A stretch of DNA of 64,000 nt from Symsagittifera roscoffensis. Taxonomy: Eukaryota; Xenacoelomorpha; Acoela; Convolutidae. The stretch is taken from NCBI RefSeq assembly GCF_963678635.1, contig NC_087062.1, positions 48,704,552 to 48,768,551 of the forward strand, written 5' to 3'. Shown here one piece after another: positions 47,601-61,489 of this stretch (its first letter is position 1; each line of letters opens with the position of its first letter). Under the pieces are notes generated by a model, which was given only the letters and a program-made list of their open reading frames with translations, searched no databases and was not told the DNA's origin. A program made the position numbers and the translations under genes.

Positions 47601-49048
47601 GAAGAAACCATTTCAAAAGTTAGTTTCTCAAATATGTGATTGCATCTTAAGTTTATCTAACAAGCTGATTATGTTTCTAGTGCATAACAGTGGCCAAAAA
47701 GTAGTATGATCTCGATTTCTTCTGGTGTCACTGAGATTTCATGGTGAGGGTTTTGGATTAAATTGTAAAGTTTGTGATTAAATTTGGGCCTATGGATGTT
47801 TTTAAGAGTGTTATTTCAACAGGCTGTATATCATGACGCCGGATGGTAATGGTGCGGAGACTTCAATGGGGAATGTGAGGTGAGAAAATGTATAATATTT
47901 GTCTATGGCAAGGCAGGGACAGGAGATGAGGTCCGAGATGGAGAGGACTGAAATTTGACGCTGAAGATTGGAAGAATAGAAAAGAGAGCGATGGGAGAAT
48001 CCGAGTTGGCGGCTCATTTTGGGCTAAAATGTTTCGAGAACGAAAACCAAATGTGTGAGGTTTTTCTATTAATAGTTCGTATAATTCTTCTGAGAAGAGT
48101 GGTTGATAAGTAACTTGAGAGATTGGGCTTTGGTGTGTTTCTTTTATTTTGAATGGAAATGTGGTCATCTTATCTGAGTAGAAGTAATTGTAAGAATTGT
48201 AAGTGTTGTTGATTTGATAAATTAGGTGAGTGTGATGGTGCTGTAAGTGTAATCTGTAGGCTGTTTTGTGAAATGACATATCTGTTCAGTTTTTTTGATA
48301 GGTTTCGCTGCATTTTTATTTTATGTGTGTACTAAAGTTTTTCATATTGAGGACTGAAAATTGCAAAAAATCCTACGAATAACATTTGATCTCTTCTTAC
48401 TTGTCTGTTTACATCCGTATGAATGGCACATCAAACGTAATTTCCTTAAATAGTGAAAACAAGAATTCTACAAAGTTATACCTTGCGTAAAAGATTGTGG
48501 TTCTTGCTCAGGTGAAGTAGAGCCGTCCTAAAAATGCTGATGGATCGCTTTTGAAAGAAAAACGAAAAATGATTCAAGAAAAAAATTGGCGCGCAATTTT
48601 TTTCTCCGTTGAGTTAAGTTTGTGAAAATTTTGACGTAATCTTTAAAGTCTTTAAAAAACTCACTACAATCTTGTGCGTATATATCTGAAAAAGCAGCTG
48701 TGTCGGCGAGTTTTCTCTATTGAATTGCCTTGTAGAAACCTTTGTTGAAAATTTTGTGTTCGGAACTGATGCTGTTTTTCAGATTTGGATTATTTTCCAA
48801 TAGCTTTTAGGGTAACTTTCCATGGATTGTAGGTTAGTTTTCCGATACATAGTAGGTTGATCTTTTGTTAATTGACCGTGTGCGACATAAAAAGGGTATT
48901 TTTCAACAAATTGTATTTGAACATGACTTTGTTCAAATTGGCGTTGATTTGTCGATTATCAAAAAAAATGGAAATTTACGAGTGTTCTACTTTGCTCGTT
49001 ATTTTCATCTAAATTTGAATATTTAGTTTTTGCAATTATCAGGTTTGA
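44620..49048. repeat. Unit 1 of block 2
   Basis: Carries all the landmarks of unit 1 of block 1, including GGATAAGCTTCACC near 46007, and closer similarity to it than to unit 2. The - strand frame of the units recurs at 48279-47863. Confidence 0.8.
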
Positions 49049-52000
49049 GATGTAATAAACGTTCAACATTACTTTGATGATACGATTCGCGACCGAATCT
49101 ATTTATATTTACGCTGGATACTTGTGAACAGTGAGCTTGCTTTTCAGAAAATTTTCCTGTAATTTTAAAGCCTAAAAAATTTGTAGTGCTGGTTTTAGAA
49201 TAGAGTGTGAAAACTGCATAAAACTTTGCAATTGCATTATTTTTCTTCGCATTATGTTACTTGGTTTATCGCATTTTTGTGTACTGTTTTTTGTTGATTG
49301 TCTTCGCAATCAAAGTGTGTTACTAGGCAGTATTCTGGTCCGGTGCGTGGTGATGGGTTGTCGTGAACTGTTAGTTTCCAGTGCAATAACAGGTAAAAAT
49401 TGTTTTGAATTAAAAGTATCAAAAAAAACATGAGTACGATAGCAAAAAGGCTTTAAAATTTTGTCATTATCATAGCCCGTTAACTTTTGCTTTTTTTGAA
49501 GGATTCATTCACGAATTGAATTTTTGTCACATTAGTTCTCGCAAAACGCGGTAAAATCATTTAAAAATGGCATGATTTGTTGCGAACTAAGTATTTACGG
49601 ACTTGACTTCTAAGAACTAAGGACAATTCAAGATTATGCGTCAACCCCGTTAACTAACTTGAACAGAATATCACTTTTATAATTCTGACCTCTCCTCATT
49701 GAAAGAATAATCTGCGGGTCAGGATAGGCTTTTGTTACAGCAAGGTTTTATACAATTCTTCATATAAAGTTGTCCGGAATCATTTTTTCTTAGAAGAACC
49801 AATAATGACAATGCAAATTCTTAATGTAGAGCAAAGATTAATTCATTTCTATAAAAAGTTAATCTTCTCTCATCAAAAAAGAGTTGATAAACACTTATAT
49901 GCTACCGTTTTTTGTATATCTCAAAAAATCTGAGGTGCTCAGTTATATCCAAACAAAACAAAACGAACAAACGAATTAAATGGTGCTTGTTTTAAAGTTT
50001 TGTAATCCAATTTTCATCGGCCGTAAAAGTTGCTCATCATCTTTCTATCAGAAAAATTTGAAATTCGTACACTAAATTACAAAAGATCAAGATTAATTGC
50101 GTTTTTTTTTGTCTGACTTTCTTTCTTCTGTTATGTTTTGCTCATGAATTAAAATTTTTATAGACATTAGCCTAAAAATTTCAAGTGCAATAACATCCTA
50201 ATAATTTTAACATAACATAATAAATTTGGTTCACAGCAATCTCTCAAGGTTGACAGATTGCTGTGAACCAAAAGATTGTATTGAAGATCGTTGCAGATTT
50301 TGTGCCAATGAAACGTCAATTTCTTAAAATAGAGCGAAACTACGTGCATTATCAAACTTAAGTTCGTATTGATCGATAAGAGAGATAAGGGTTAACATCT
50401 CTGAATGAAGCGCAAAATGTCATAGATCCGTTTTTTGAGCTCAATACCGAGTGGGCCCTACTCATACATATATCTGCCCTTTTACTGATTCCAATTCAGT
50501 TATAATCTTGCTAGTCATTTTAGCAAAAGAGAAGAAAGTCTTTTCGGAAGTATTCAAGTCAATTCAAATACTTAACTTCTTATCATTAAAATATCATCAC
50601 TCATTTTTACCTCATTGAGTAGTCTGCAGCCACCGCAGGAATCTTTCAAAATTATGAATAAACTTGGATTGATCTTGCAATGAAAATCAATAATGTTGCA
50701 GTACTTTTACAGTAAAAAGAGTACTCTTGCAGTTTTGAGTTTAGGTCGGGTTGGCCTTCTCATAGAGTAATTTCGGATAAGCTTCACCGTCTGCCTGTCA
50801 CACTATTTGCTTTTGGTCGGATGGATTCGTGCATCTTCTTTGTCTAATACCGTTCCTAATCTTACCCTTATATTTCCTAGTCTCAGTAGATCTAGTATAT
50901 ACTAATATTCTTGGAAGTTAGAGGAGGGAAAGAGGAAAAAACTCTCTAAGTTAAGTTAACTTTCTCTGTCTAAAACTATAAATAGTGTCAGCTTTACAAC
51001 TCATCATAACTTTTGTAATGAACAATGATTGTTAAGTTCTATTTATTTTAGAGTGATGCATATCTAAAATTATCATAAACACTAGTTTGAACTGGTTTCA
51101 CTCAACTAGATTTTCTTTAAAGCTATAGATGAATAGTCTTTTGGAATCTTTGAGGAGAGTGTTGATTGATTGTGTCGTTGATGAACTGGTTCTTGAGTTC
51201 CTTGAGGTTGACAGATTGCTGTGAACCAAGAAGATTGTACTGAAGATCGTTGCAAATTTTGTGCCAATGAAACATCGATTTCTTAAAATAGAGCGAAACT
51301 ACGTGCATTATCAAAATTTAGTTCGTATTGACCGAGTAGAGAGATAAGGGTTAACATCTCTGAATGAAGCGCAAAATGACATAGATCCGTATTTTTGAGC
51401 TCAATAGCGAGTGGCCTCTTTTTATAAATATATCTGCCCTTTACTGATTCCGTTTCAGTTATAGTCTTGCTAGTCGTTTTGGCAAAAGCACTTTTTTAGT
51501 TCACTTGTTTTTAAGAGTTGCTCACCCTTGAGCTAGTCTTGGTAAGAAATTAAGTGAAAATTAAGCTCAAGATGGCATTCGAATGACTGACTGGTTAGGC
51601 TAGTAGAGTATAAGTTGTGAGGGTTTCTTTGAGCAGAGTCTTTTTTTTTGTTTGTAAACTTTTTTTTTCTTTTGCGTCAGGTGTTTTTTCTTCAGTGCGT
51701 TTTGGTTGTGTCCTTTTCTCAAAAACTATTCGTCTTTGATTAGTGTCTACTCGGAGTTTATTCAGATTTCATATGGTCGTGATAAAAATTGATATTGACA
51801 TGATATCCAGCTCTAATCTGGTTTTAGTATAGTGGGACTTTCCTGTACATAATATTTTTGCGGCTGCATTAGCAATCTTTGTTGGTTATCTAAGCTTAAA
51901 TACTTATTCCAACTGGGTGAAAGGAAAGTATGAAACTCGTGAAAGCTGTTTATACGATTATTTTCAACCGAAGTTTGCTCAAGTACTAGATAGAGTTTTA

Positions 52001-54010
52001 TAAAAAAAGGGCGATTCAAGGTACGAGTTGGAGAGTTTACAAGTCAACACACACCCAAAAAGGTTTATCGTATCTTTATTTTATTCTAATTTATTAAGCT
52101 ATTACTTTGTTTCATTATTTTACTGCGTTTCGTTTAATTTAGAATTTACTGCGAACTCTTAGGTTTACTGATTGGAAAAATTATGAAATTTTCCAAGTTT
52201 TATTTGGTTTTTCTTTTGAAGTTTAGAACTTATTGGCAAAATTTGAATGAAAAGTGGGAAATTACACTCATAAAAAAAGCTAATAAGAGTTCAGATTCAA
52301 TTCAGATGTTTGATTTAAGTAGAATTGGGGCCAGCGAAGAAACCATTTGAAATGTTAGTTTCTCAAATAGGTGATTTCATTTTAAGTTTAGCTAACAAGC
52401 TGATTATGTTTCTAGTGCATAACAGAGGCCAAAAAAGTAGTATGATCTCGATTTCTTCTGGTTTCACTGAGAGTTCGTGGTGAGTGTTTTGGATCAGGTT
52501 GTAAAGTTTGTGGTTAAATTTTGGGCCTATGGATATTTTTAAGAACGGTATTTCAACAGGCTATATATAATCACGCCGGATGATAATGGGGCGGGAGACT
52601 TCAATGGGGAACGTGAGGTGAGAAAATGTATAATATTTGTCTATCGGTAGGGCAGGGACAGGAGATGAGGTCGTATGTTTCTTCTGAGTAGAGTGGTTGA
52701 TAAGAAAAGTCAGTTTCTGGGCTTTGGTGTGTTTCTTTTATTTTGAACGGAAATGTTATCCTCTTATCTGAGTAGAAGTAATTGTAAGAATTGCAAGTGT
52801 TGTTGATTTGATAAATTAGGTGAGTGTGATGGTTGCTGTAAGTGTAATCTGTAGGCTGTTTTGTGGAATGACATATCTGTTTAGTTTTTTTGATAGGTTT
52901 CGCTGCTTTTTTTATGTGTTTTAAAGTTTTATATAATGAGGACTAAAAATTGCAAAAAAATCCTACGAACAACAACTGATCTCTACTTGCTTGTCTGTTT
53001 ACTTCCGTATGAATGGCACATCAAACTTAAGTTCCTTAAATAGTGAAAACGAAAATTCTACTAAGTTATCACTTGCGTGAAAGATTGTGGTTCATCCTCA
53101 GATGAAGTAGAGCCGTCCTAAAAATTCCAATGAATCGCTTTTGAATGAAGAACGAAAAATGATTCAAGAAAAATTTTGGGGCGCAATATTTTTCTCAGTT
53201 GAGTTAAGTTTGTAAAAATTTTAGTGTAATCTTTAAAGTCTGTAAAAAACTCACTACAATCTTGTGCGTGTATATATCTGAAAAAGCAGCTGTGTCGGCG
53301 AGTTTTCTCTATTGAATTGCCTTGTATAGCAACTTTGTTGAAATATTTGTGTTCGAAATTGATGTTGTTTGTCAGATTTGGATTATTTTCCAATAGATTT
53401 TAGGTTAGTTTTCCATGGATTTGAGGTTAATTGTCCGATACATTGTAGGTTGATCTTATGCTAATTGTCCGTTTGCGCCATGAAAAAGGTAATTTTCAAC
53501 AAATTGTATTTGACCATGACTTCAAATTGGCGTTGATTTCTCGTTTATCCTACTTTGGTCGATATTTTCATCTAAATTTGCATCTTTAAGTTTTCGCAAT
53601 TATCAGGGTTGAGATGTAATAAACGTTCACTATTACTTTGATGATGCGATTCGCGACCGAATCTATTTATATTTCCGCTGGATACTTGTGAACAGTCAGC
53701 TTTTTTCAGAAATTTTTACTGCAATTTAATAGGCTAAAAAAAATTTTTTGTAGCGCGGGTTTTAGAATAGAGTGTGAAAACTGCATAAAATTTTGCGATT
53801 GCATTTTTTTATTCGCATCATGTTACTTGGTTTATTGCATTTTTGAGTAGTGTTTTTTGTTGAATGTCTTCGCAATCATAGTGTGTTACTAGGCAGTATT
53901 CTGGTCCGGTGCGTGGTGACGGGTTGTCGGGAACTGTTAGTTTCAATTGCAAAAACAGGTAAAAACAGTTTTGTAGTATAATTATCAAAAAAATACATGA
54001 GTACAATAGT
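49049..54010. repeat. Unit 2 of block 2
   Basis: Has the unit-2 marker near 50171. The stretch from GACAGATTGCTGTGAACC to the TATTTATA box occurs twice (about 50249-50520 and 51207-51480), with the GGATAAGCTTCACC stretch (50777) between them. The - strand frame at 53393-53118 matches those at 34890-34627 and 38639-38376. Confidence 0.8.
50225..50272. repeat. Perfect 18 bp inverted repeat (hairpin) with 12-base loop
   Basis: Left arm TTTGGTTCACAGCAATCT (50225-50242) and right arm AGATTGCTGTGAACCAAA (50255-50272) are exact inverses. The right arm is an ancestral part of every unit. The left arm is an extra inverted copy of it found only here. Confidence 0.85.
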
Positions 54011-57000
54011 CCGGAAAATGGAATGTAAAAAGAAAAATAAACAATTGTCTTTTCAGTTTATCTATCGTATTAGTAAATTGTTTCAGGACAAATGAACGAG
54101 GAGGTGAAGACTGTACTGTGATATCTGGTTGAGATAGTGAAATTGGTTGATTATTGAGATTGATAAACTTTTCTGTTTTTTCGAATTTTAAGATTAAATT
54201 TTGTTGAGATAAGATTTGGATCTTATGGTTTGGATGTCTTTATGAAAGTCGTGTCTATATTGTAATCGATGTACTGCCCAACTTTGAAGTCCAGTGCTGT
54301 CTACGTGTTGGCCAAATAGGGAGGTGCTACAAAACTATTACAACCTAGTCGTAATGATTTTTGTAAAATTTTGAAGTTCTTTTAACTATCAATCATGTGT
54401 TGTTACAAATTGTTTGGGAAAGTGCATAAAGTTGGAAAAATGTTACGGATGGTTATGATGGTAAGGAAATGGGATGATGATGTCGTACCGGAAGAAATAT
54501 CTACTGAGCCACTTATTTGATTTGCTTCATTGTGTGGATATCTGTATACATCCATTGCTGGAGTCCTTGGGAAGGTGTTGGTGGATCAAATGGTTTTTTT
54601 CTTTTACTTATTCTGATTTTGGAGTTAAACTAAAAAGTCTGATGTAGAAAATGGTTTAAATAATGGTGAGTTTAACTTTTTTGAGTAGCGGTACCTTCGT
54701 TGGTGGTGGTTTGTAGGGTTGATGAAGTTGAAGTATCAGATGGTGAAGTTATTTTAAATTGAACTCTCGGTATTGTGATAGTCCTATTTCGTCGTGGATG
54801 AATGATGTTTCTTTCAATTGTAATATTCTGAGAGTGGTTTTGACTGGGATGTCTGGTACTAATTTAGCATTAAGATTATGACGTGTATATGTTATTTTTT
54901 GGTTCGTTTTGTGGTTCGCTCAAGTTGAGTTATGATGTGTTGGCGTTAATGGTTCTGACAAAGATGATTGTCCGTCTTCAAAGGTTTAGTGTTTTCGGTT
55001 ATCGAGAATAGATAGATTGTTCATTTGAAGTATCTTTTACAGGGGTTTTTTGTTTTTTCATTTCTGGGATGGTTGGTAGGTGGAGAATTTTGTGTTGGTG
55101 TTTGATCAGCAATTTTGACAATTTGTTATCTTGTTCATTGGCTTTTCTAAGAGACTATTTGAACTTGGTAGTCTTCTTCATCAAAAATGTTTATCATTGC
55201 TATAGCTGATACCAGGGTAAAGATGGTCCTTTTAAGGCACTTATAAATTGCTAGAACTTATGATTGCTACTCACATCAAGAAACTTGTAAATGTTTGATG
55301 AACATTTTTTTAAAAACGACATCTTAACACATAAAAAGAAATTTTAATAGTTATCGTATTTGATTAGTTATTCGATGTATTAAAAAAAGGAAAAATAGAC
55401 TCACAAAAAGTTATAGAAAATAGTGGTGAATTGAATACAAAAAAAATTATCAAAAAAACTTAAATGAAAGAGCTCAAAATTACTGGAAAAATTTGCTTTG
55501 AAAATGAAAGAAGACCCCTAAAATTTTTAGCAACTGTTCGGAAAGTGAGCATTCAGAAAATTTTTTCTCTTATGTGGGATCGTTTAGCTTTTTTAACATT
55601 CCTCTCCAGTAAGTTTTTTTTTTGTTTATTCATTTTGACAAGTGGACTGGGTATGACGAGACAATGGTGAAGGCTAGTCTGAAGAGTTTGAATAAATAGC
55701 TATTTTTGTTTTTGTGCCTTGGATAAATAACGATTTTTGTCAAAATGGTTAGCTTCAAGTTTCAAAGTTTTGGGCAATTTTTTTTATTTTAGGCCGGTTT
55801 GACTATTTTTTGCGGGGTTTTAGGGACAATAATTTATTCAGTTTTTTTGACTTTTGTTCTTGGTGATCGAGAGAGGTTGGTATTCTGATGTGATAATTAT
55901 TTGAGTTGTTACATTAAAAGGTATTTATCGTTTTATGAACTGATGATTTCTGAGTCTTAGCTACGGTCTCGGTCCAACTTGGGATTTGATATTTTAACTT
56001 GATATTAAAGATTTTTGTAATGGAAATTAATAAATTCTAAAGAAAGAGACAAAGATATATATCAAGTTTTTTGTGATACTGAGAACGTAAGAGAGAAGTA
56101 CCTTCAAGTCAACGTGATATGTTTATATATTTTTTTCTTATTGTTTTAGAGGGGTCATGAAATCTAATTTGTGAAATATTTTGATTGTGGGATAAAAGTT
56201 TTGTAGTTATTTCTCGCTTGGTTTTGCAGTCGAGATGTTTGGTGTTGTTCTGGTTTTTGTTTGTTTGGGGAGTTAGTATTTGTTTTTTTTTAATTTACAA
56301 TTTATTCTTTCTGTAATAAGTTCAATATTGGGTTGTTTTTCATGTTTTTGTAATTATTTTATTTTTAATCTAATGTATTTGTGTTGTGTAAAGGTCTTGT
56401 GTTGTTGATATTTCGTGGTGGTTCAAAAGTTTAAAATCCAGTAATAGAGTATAATCATGACTCGGAGAGCGTATTCTTTTGGGTGTTTGGTAAGGGGTTG
56501 TTTAAATTTTGTGTAATATCTTTTCAAATCAAGTTAATTAGTTTATATATGAAATCTCTTGGTGTAAATAACTAGGTGTAAAAAAAAATTTTTAAGATGT
56601 TTTCCTTAGTGGTATATTTTTTTGGTACAATTTTGTGTATTGTGAAATTTATTTTTAGAAGAAATTTTAAATTATCAAATCTCAAGCTGGTGTAAAACGT
56701 GGAATTATTTGCGGTTGAAAATTTTGTTTTTGTACTAATATCTTTGCTATTTTTTGATATAATTCGCTAAATTTTACCTTTAACTGAGATCCATTTGGTG
56801 TGAAAACCGGAAGGTAGTTTGAAAAATTGTGGATGATTAAAATGATTTTCATTTTGAGTATATGGTAGTAATATATAACATCTCGATTCTTTTGATGGTT
56901 TTCAATATCCTTGTGTGATTTTGATGAGTTTGCTGAAAACATTTTTGGTTTACGTGGTTTTTGGTGATTTTATTTTGTATGGTGAAAGGCTTACGGTTGT

Positions 57001-58960
57001 GGTTTTTTGAGAATTGTTTGCTAGTGGAAATAACTTTACATCTGATGAAAATTCAGTGTATTTTTTATCATTTCCATTAATTATTCATGGTAATTAATCT
57101 TAAAATTAGCGGTTTGTGCCTTTAATTAGTCTATTTTTCCATGGGACCTTAGAATTTTGTGGTTTGTATTTTATTCTATTTAAATGGCGGAAGGTATTTA
57201 TTTCATCATTTTTGAAATCTATGCCATTGTCCGTGACAAGGATATCTGGCAATCCGAAAACGGCTACCCAGTGTTCGTAAAGTGTAGTTTACGCTCAAAA
57301 AGCGTTATAACCAGGAACTGAGTTTATCCCTTCATATGTATAAACGCGTCTACTATTATCCTGACGTATGCCTTTTTTTGGACAAAAGGATGATTTTGGT
57401 CATTTTGTGTCGACTGATACTCTATGATTGAAATATCTATTTTTTCCACAAAAACGTGTTTTTTTCTGCAATTTTTATTTGATGTGGGAAATATTTGTTC
57501 TTTTGATTTGTCAGACAATTGTTGCTGAGTACTTTTATCCATTTGGGTGCATTTAGAAAACAAGAATTTTGAAAAAAATTATCGAAGGTGTCCTTTTCTA
57601 TTCGAAGAGGATATTGTATAAAAAGCTAGTAAACTTGAACTTTGTGGTAAACAAGGTACTTTATTATCTGATTTTGTGTATTCTAGAATGTCTCTTTCTT
57701 AATTTAATGACGTTTTGCTAAACCATAAAAAATCTTGAAAAGTAGTTTAACTTCCTAAAGTGGTATTATCTGCTTTTGCAGGTTAAGTTTTGTAAGTGTG
57801 CCAAGTTTTCATTTGGCATAGAAGATGGTCTAGATTTTGAACTGTTTCAAGTAGTTCAGTTGTGAGCTGGACTGTTTATATTAAAAAATGTTTTAAAAAT
57901 TTTTTGTTTATTTAATAAAATAATCTCGACAGGATATTTAAACAAAAAATTTCATTTCTTGTGTATTTTTATTTGATATGTCCTAAAACTTTAATTCATA
58001 TGAGCAAAAATGCGGTTCATGTGGGCCTGTTTTCATGTTTTCTGTTTGAAGTGTGTTTTCTGTTCGTCCTTTCTGGTGTATTTTTGTTTGTATCTAATGG
58101 TCCTGCAAGACTTATCGCGTCTAAAAAGTCTTGTTTTTCTTTTATTGTAAATGTTATATTTCTCGGTGATGTTCGTTTTTGTTTCGAATTATGTTTTGTT
58201 TTCATCCATGAAGATTATGGTATAAGTTCAAAGGTATTTTTTCCTTTTTGATCCATTTTTTAAAGGTTGTTTTGGCTTCCTAAGCAAAGTGGGAAGTGTT
58301 CTAGCTTATTGTTTTGATTGCTATCTGTGTTAATTTTAATTGAGTATTCTCATTCAAGTGGTGGTGGAGTTTCGTCTTTTGCGGAACAACTTTGAAATTT
58401 TACGGAACATCAACGCCTATTCCATAGTATGAAGGGTCGACCATTGCTCATAATGATTAGTTGAGATCAAGGATGTTTTTTGCAATTTGTTCATTAATTG
58501 TGAGCATTTCATTTTCATCGAAATTTTTTTGATTATCAAATGTCCCTTCAAAATTATGTCGTTGATGTAATTCGTTACAGAAAGATGTGTGGCATAATTG
58601 CGTTCTATAATTTCTTTACCCAAAAAATTTAACATTTCAAGAAAATTCTTGGTTTTTTTATTATAGTTTTAGTTTCAAAACTGCATTTGTTTCTGATTCT
58701 AGAGGTGTTTTTGTTGTTTATTTGATAATATGTCTTCAACTCGGGCGAGCAAAAATTTGATTTATGTGGGCCTGCTTTCATGTTTTCTGCTTAATGATAG
58801 ATCTGAAGGCTCGTTTACTAATTTTGGTTCACCTTCAGTGAATGCTTGTGTCATTCAACGTGGAAGAAGTTGGGTTGAAGTAGGAGGATTGAAAGGTTTT
58901 TTTCACGAATTTGTTCAGAAGTGGGAAGTGACCCTAAAAAACCCGATGGGATATTTGGAT
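54010..58960 (-). mobile_element. Gypsy-like element fragment, copy B (fossil)
   Basis: Duplicate of copy A: distal reverse transcriptase (58960-58417), integrase zinc-binding region (57563-57324), core (about 57420-56990) and env-like region to about 54010. It has the same right end as copy A and the same domain order. Fossil with many breaks. Confidence 0.75.
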
Positions 58961-59059
58961 TAGTTTGTTGTGAAATTTTTTGTAATGATGTCGGCGGGAC
59001 TTTGATTTTTATTAGTGGAAAGATCTTCAGGATTTTGAGATGGTGATGGGGGTATAATA

Positions 59060-60350
59060 AAACTAACTCTTGATGTTGCGAAATTTCGCTTTCTTCAGGG
59101 ATAGATTATTTGTCTTTCTTTGGTAGATGATTGGTTTTTGGTTTTGACTTGGATATCCTGTTCTTTTAAGGTCTTGTTGGAGTGAATGATAGATATTATA
59201 CGTTGGATCGTATTGTGGTTCGCTTAGAGGTGTGTGGCGGACTACTGGTATCAAATGTTCAGATAAAAACGTGTGTCTTTCTTCGAAACTTTGGGCAATT
59301 TCTTGAAATGAAATGCGCGTAGATGATTGAGATTCATTTGTTTGACTAGATGCTGGTGATTCTGGGAGTGTTTGGGGTATCGGGTGGGGATTGTTGGGTT
59401 GGTTGTTGATTTGGAATAATCTAGCTTTTTTCCTTTTTGAATGAAATTTGTATTGCTTCTAAAATTTTTCTAAAAAGATGATTAAGTGAATTGTTGCTAG
59501 TGCAAAAGTTATTATTGCCTTTTTTTAAAATATACATAATTCTAAAATTAGGGAATTGAGGAAGGTGACAAAAATTACGAAAAAAAGAAAGATGTCTTTC
59601 TGATTGAATAAATGTCTTAACATTTTTGGGGAATTAATGTACCTGAGGAGTTGGTCAAGGATTGAAATTTCGGTAGGCTTGAAAAATTTATTGTGAAAAC
59701 TGAAAGGAATTTTGAAAGTATTTTTCTTAGATTTTAAACTGTTCGAGAGAGAAACATTTGAGATTTGAGTTGGTTTGTCGAAATTTTTTATCTGTTTCGA
59801 ATCGAAAATCGAGTGTGGCCAGATTGTTTTTTTGGTTTTTGACAAATGGGTTGGATATGGACAATTTTTGGTGAAGTGAAGTCTGCAGTTCCAGAAATAA
59901 GCTTCTTAGTTTTGTTTTCAACTATTGGATGGTTAGGAGTTTTGCAAGGTTATATTGACTTTAGGCTAAATGATCATTTCGGATTTTGTCTTTAGGCTTA
60001 TTTAATATTTTTGCCTGTGAGAAAAGAGGGGTAAAAGTTTAGACAATATTTTTGATTTTGCACCGGTTGATAGGGAAGGGTTGCAGCTTTCATCTTTTGT
60101 TTTTTCAAGTTGTTAAATATAAGCCGTTTACTTAACTTTGAACTGTAGGTCTTTTGGTTAAAGCTTCAAATTTGTTTGAAGAAAGCAAACTGTCGGCTAC
60201 AGAAGTGATATCCAAATGAAGTGATGTTTCGAATTGGTTCTGATTGGTTGATATTGATCCAGTTTTTTGGGATCTGAAAATAAAATATGGAGAAAGAAAG
60301 AAAAATCTATTTACTTGATTAATTAGAAAGAAGTTTCTGAAATTCAATTT
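59060..60350 (-). pseudogene. env-like region with a membrane segment, third Gypsy-like element (fossil)
   Basis: Downstream of integrase on the - strand. The piece at 59845-59525 contains DIFLFFVIFVTFLNSLILEL, a good candidate membrane anchor near the protein's end. It is followed by a polar tail (59254-59063 with RHTPLSEPQYDPTYN). Position and topology fit an envelope-like third gene. Confidence 0.5.
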
Positions 60351-60639
60351 TCTTTAATATTTTAGATTGCGTGACGAAAGTTTTATAGTCGTTCCGTGGT
60401 TGACTTCGGTGTCGTGATGACTTGCGTTGTTGTGTCTTTTCTTTTGTATCTTGTGGTAAAAACTTTTCTTCTAATTTACGATTATTCTTTTGTTTTTGTG
60501 GTATTTGTTTTTTGTGTACCTCTTGATTTTTGGTGGGTTGTTCTTTATTGGCTTTTATTTTGGAATGGATGATGGATTGTTTATATTTTGATTTTATTGA
60601 TGATTGTTGCCTGAATTGTCTTGGACCATTATATTACCA

Positions 60640-61100
60640 TTATATAAAAATTTCCTTCTGAGGAGGTTGATATAGGGCCTTTCGTATCAAATTAGATTTT
60701 GTGGTTGAAATATAAACTTTGTCCCTTAAAGTCTTGTTTATCCGCCAATTATTTCGGCGTTGATATGATTTATTTAATTGACATATCATGCAATCGTTAC
60801 ATTAAAATTTTCTCCAAATTGTTGCATTTGGAAAGTAAAAATTTTGAATAAAATTGGAGTATGTATTGTCTGATCCTGCATTTCCTTTTGTTTTTAAAGA
60901 TAGTGGGATGTAAAATTCTAGGAGTATCATACTCAATGGTAGACAAGGTACTTTTAAATCAGAGATTTGGTACTCTAAGATGCCAGTGCTCTCATTTGTT
61001 GCAGTGTTTTTAAATTTTCTAAAACATCTAAGAAATGTTTTATTCCCTAGAATCGTGATATCTGCTTCTACAGGATTCATTTTATATTTGTGCCGAGATT
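60640..61100 (-). pseudogene. Integrase region of the third Gypsy-like element (fossil)
   Basis: FDTKGPIS at about 60705-60680 is the start of the catalytic core, and equivalent text (FDTKGAI) starts the core in the 9-21 kb element. The piece at 61080-60802 precedes it on the same strand. Confidence 0.55.
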
Positions 61101-61489
61101 TGAGTTGTCTAATGACAGGGTCAAAAATTCTGATCGTTTTGTAGTTTTGCCATTATTATCTTTTTTTTTACTTGGCAGAAACATGTTTTTAATTTTTGTT
61201 TTTGAAAAGGATATATTATCTAAAGTGTCTTGTATTTTCAAAGTTTGTTTATATGTTTTTTGAGTCTAAATCTAGGGGCTCTGACATATTTATATTATCA
61301 GTTAAGTTTTCTTTTTCTTTTAAAGGGAAAAGGTTTTTCCATAACTTTTTTTGTTTAAATGGTTTTTGTTGTGTGCTGTTTTTAATCCATGATGAAAATG
61401 GTATCAGTTTGAATGTAGGGTTTCCTAATAAGTCTACTTCGTAATGATTACTTTGGCAATCAAGGTATAATGAGAAGTGTTGTAAAATA

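Larger units (their letters stand above)
44600..58960. repeat. Tandem block 2 (about 14.4 kb)
   Basis: Second copy of block 1 in direct orientation, with differences of a few to about 10% by eye. Its first unit has an extra 80-base piece (about 45197-45280), and its second unit has a duplicated segment and a hairpin (50225-50272). Confidence 0.85.
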
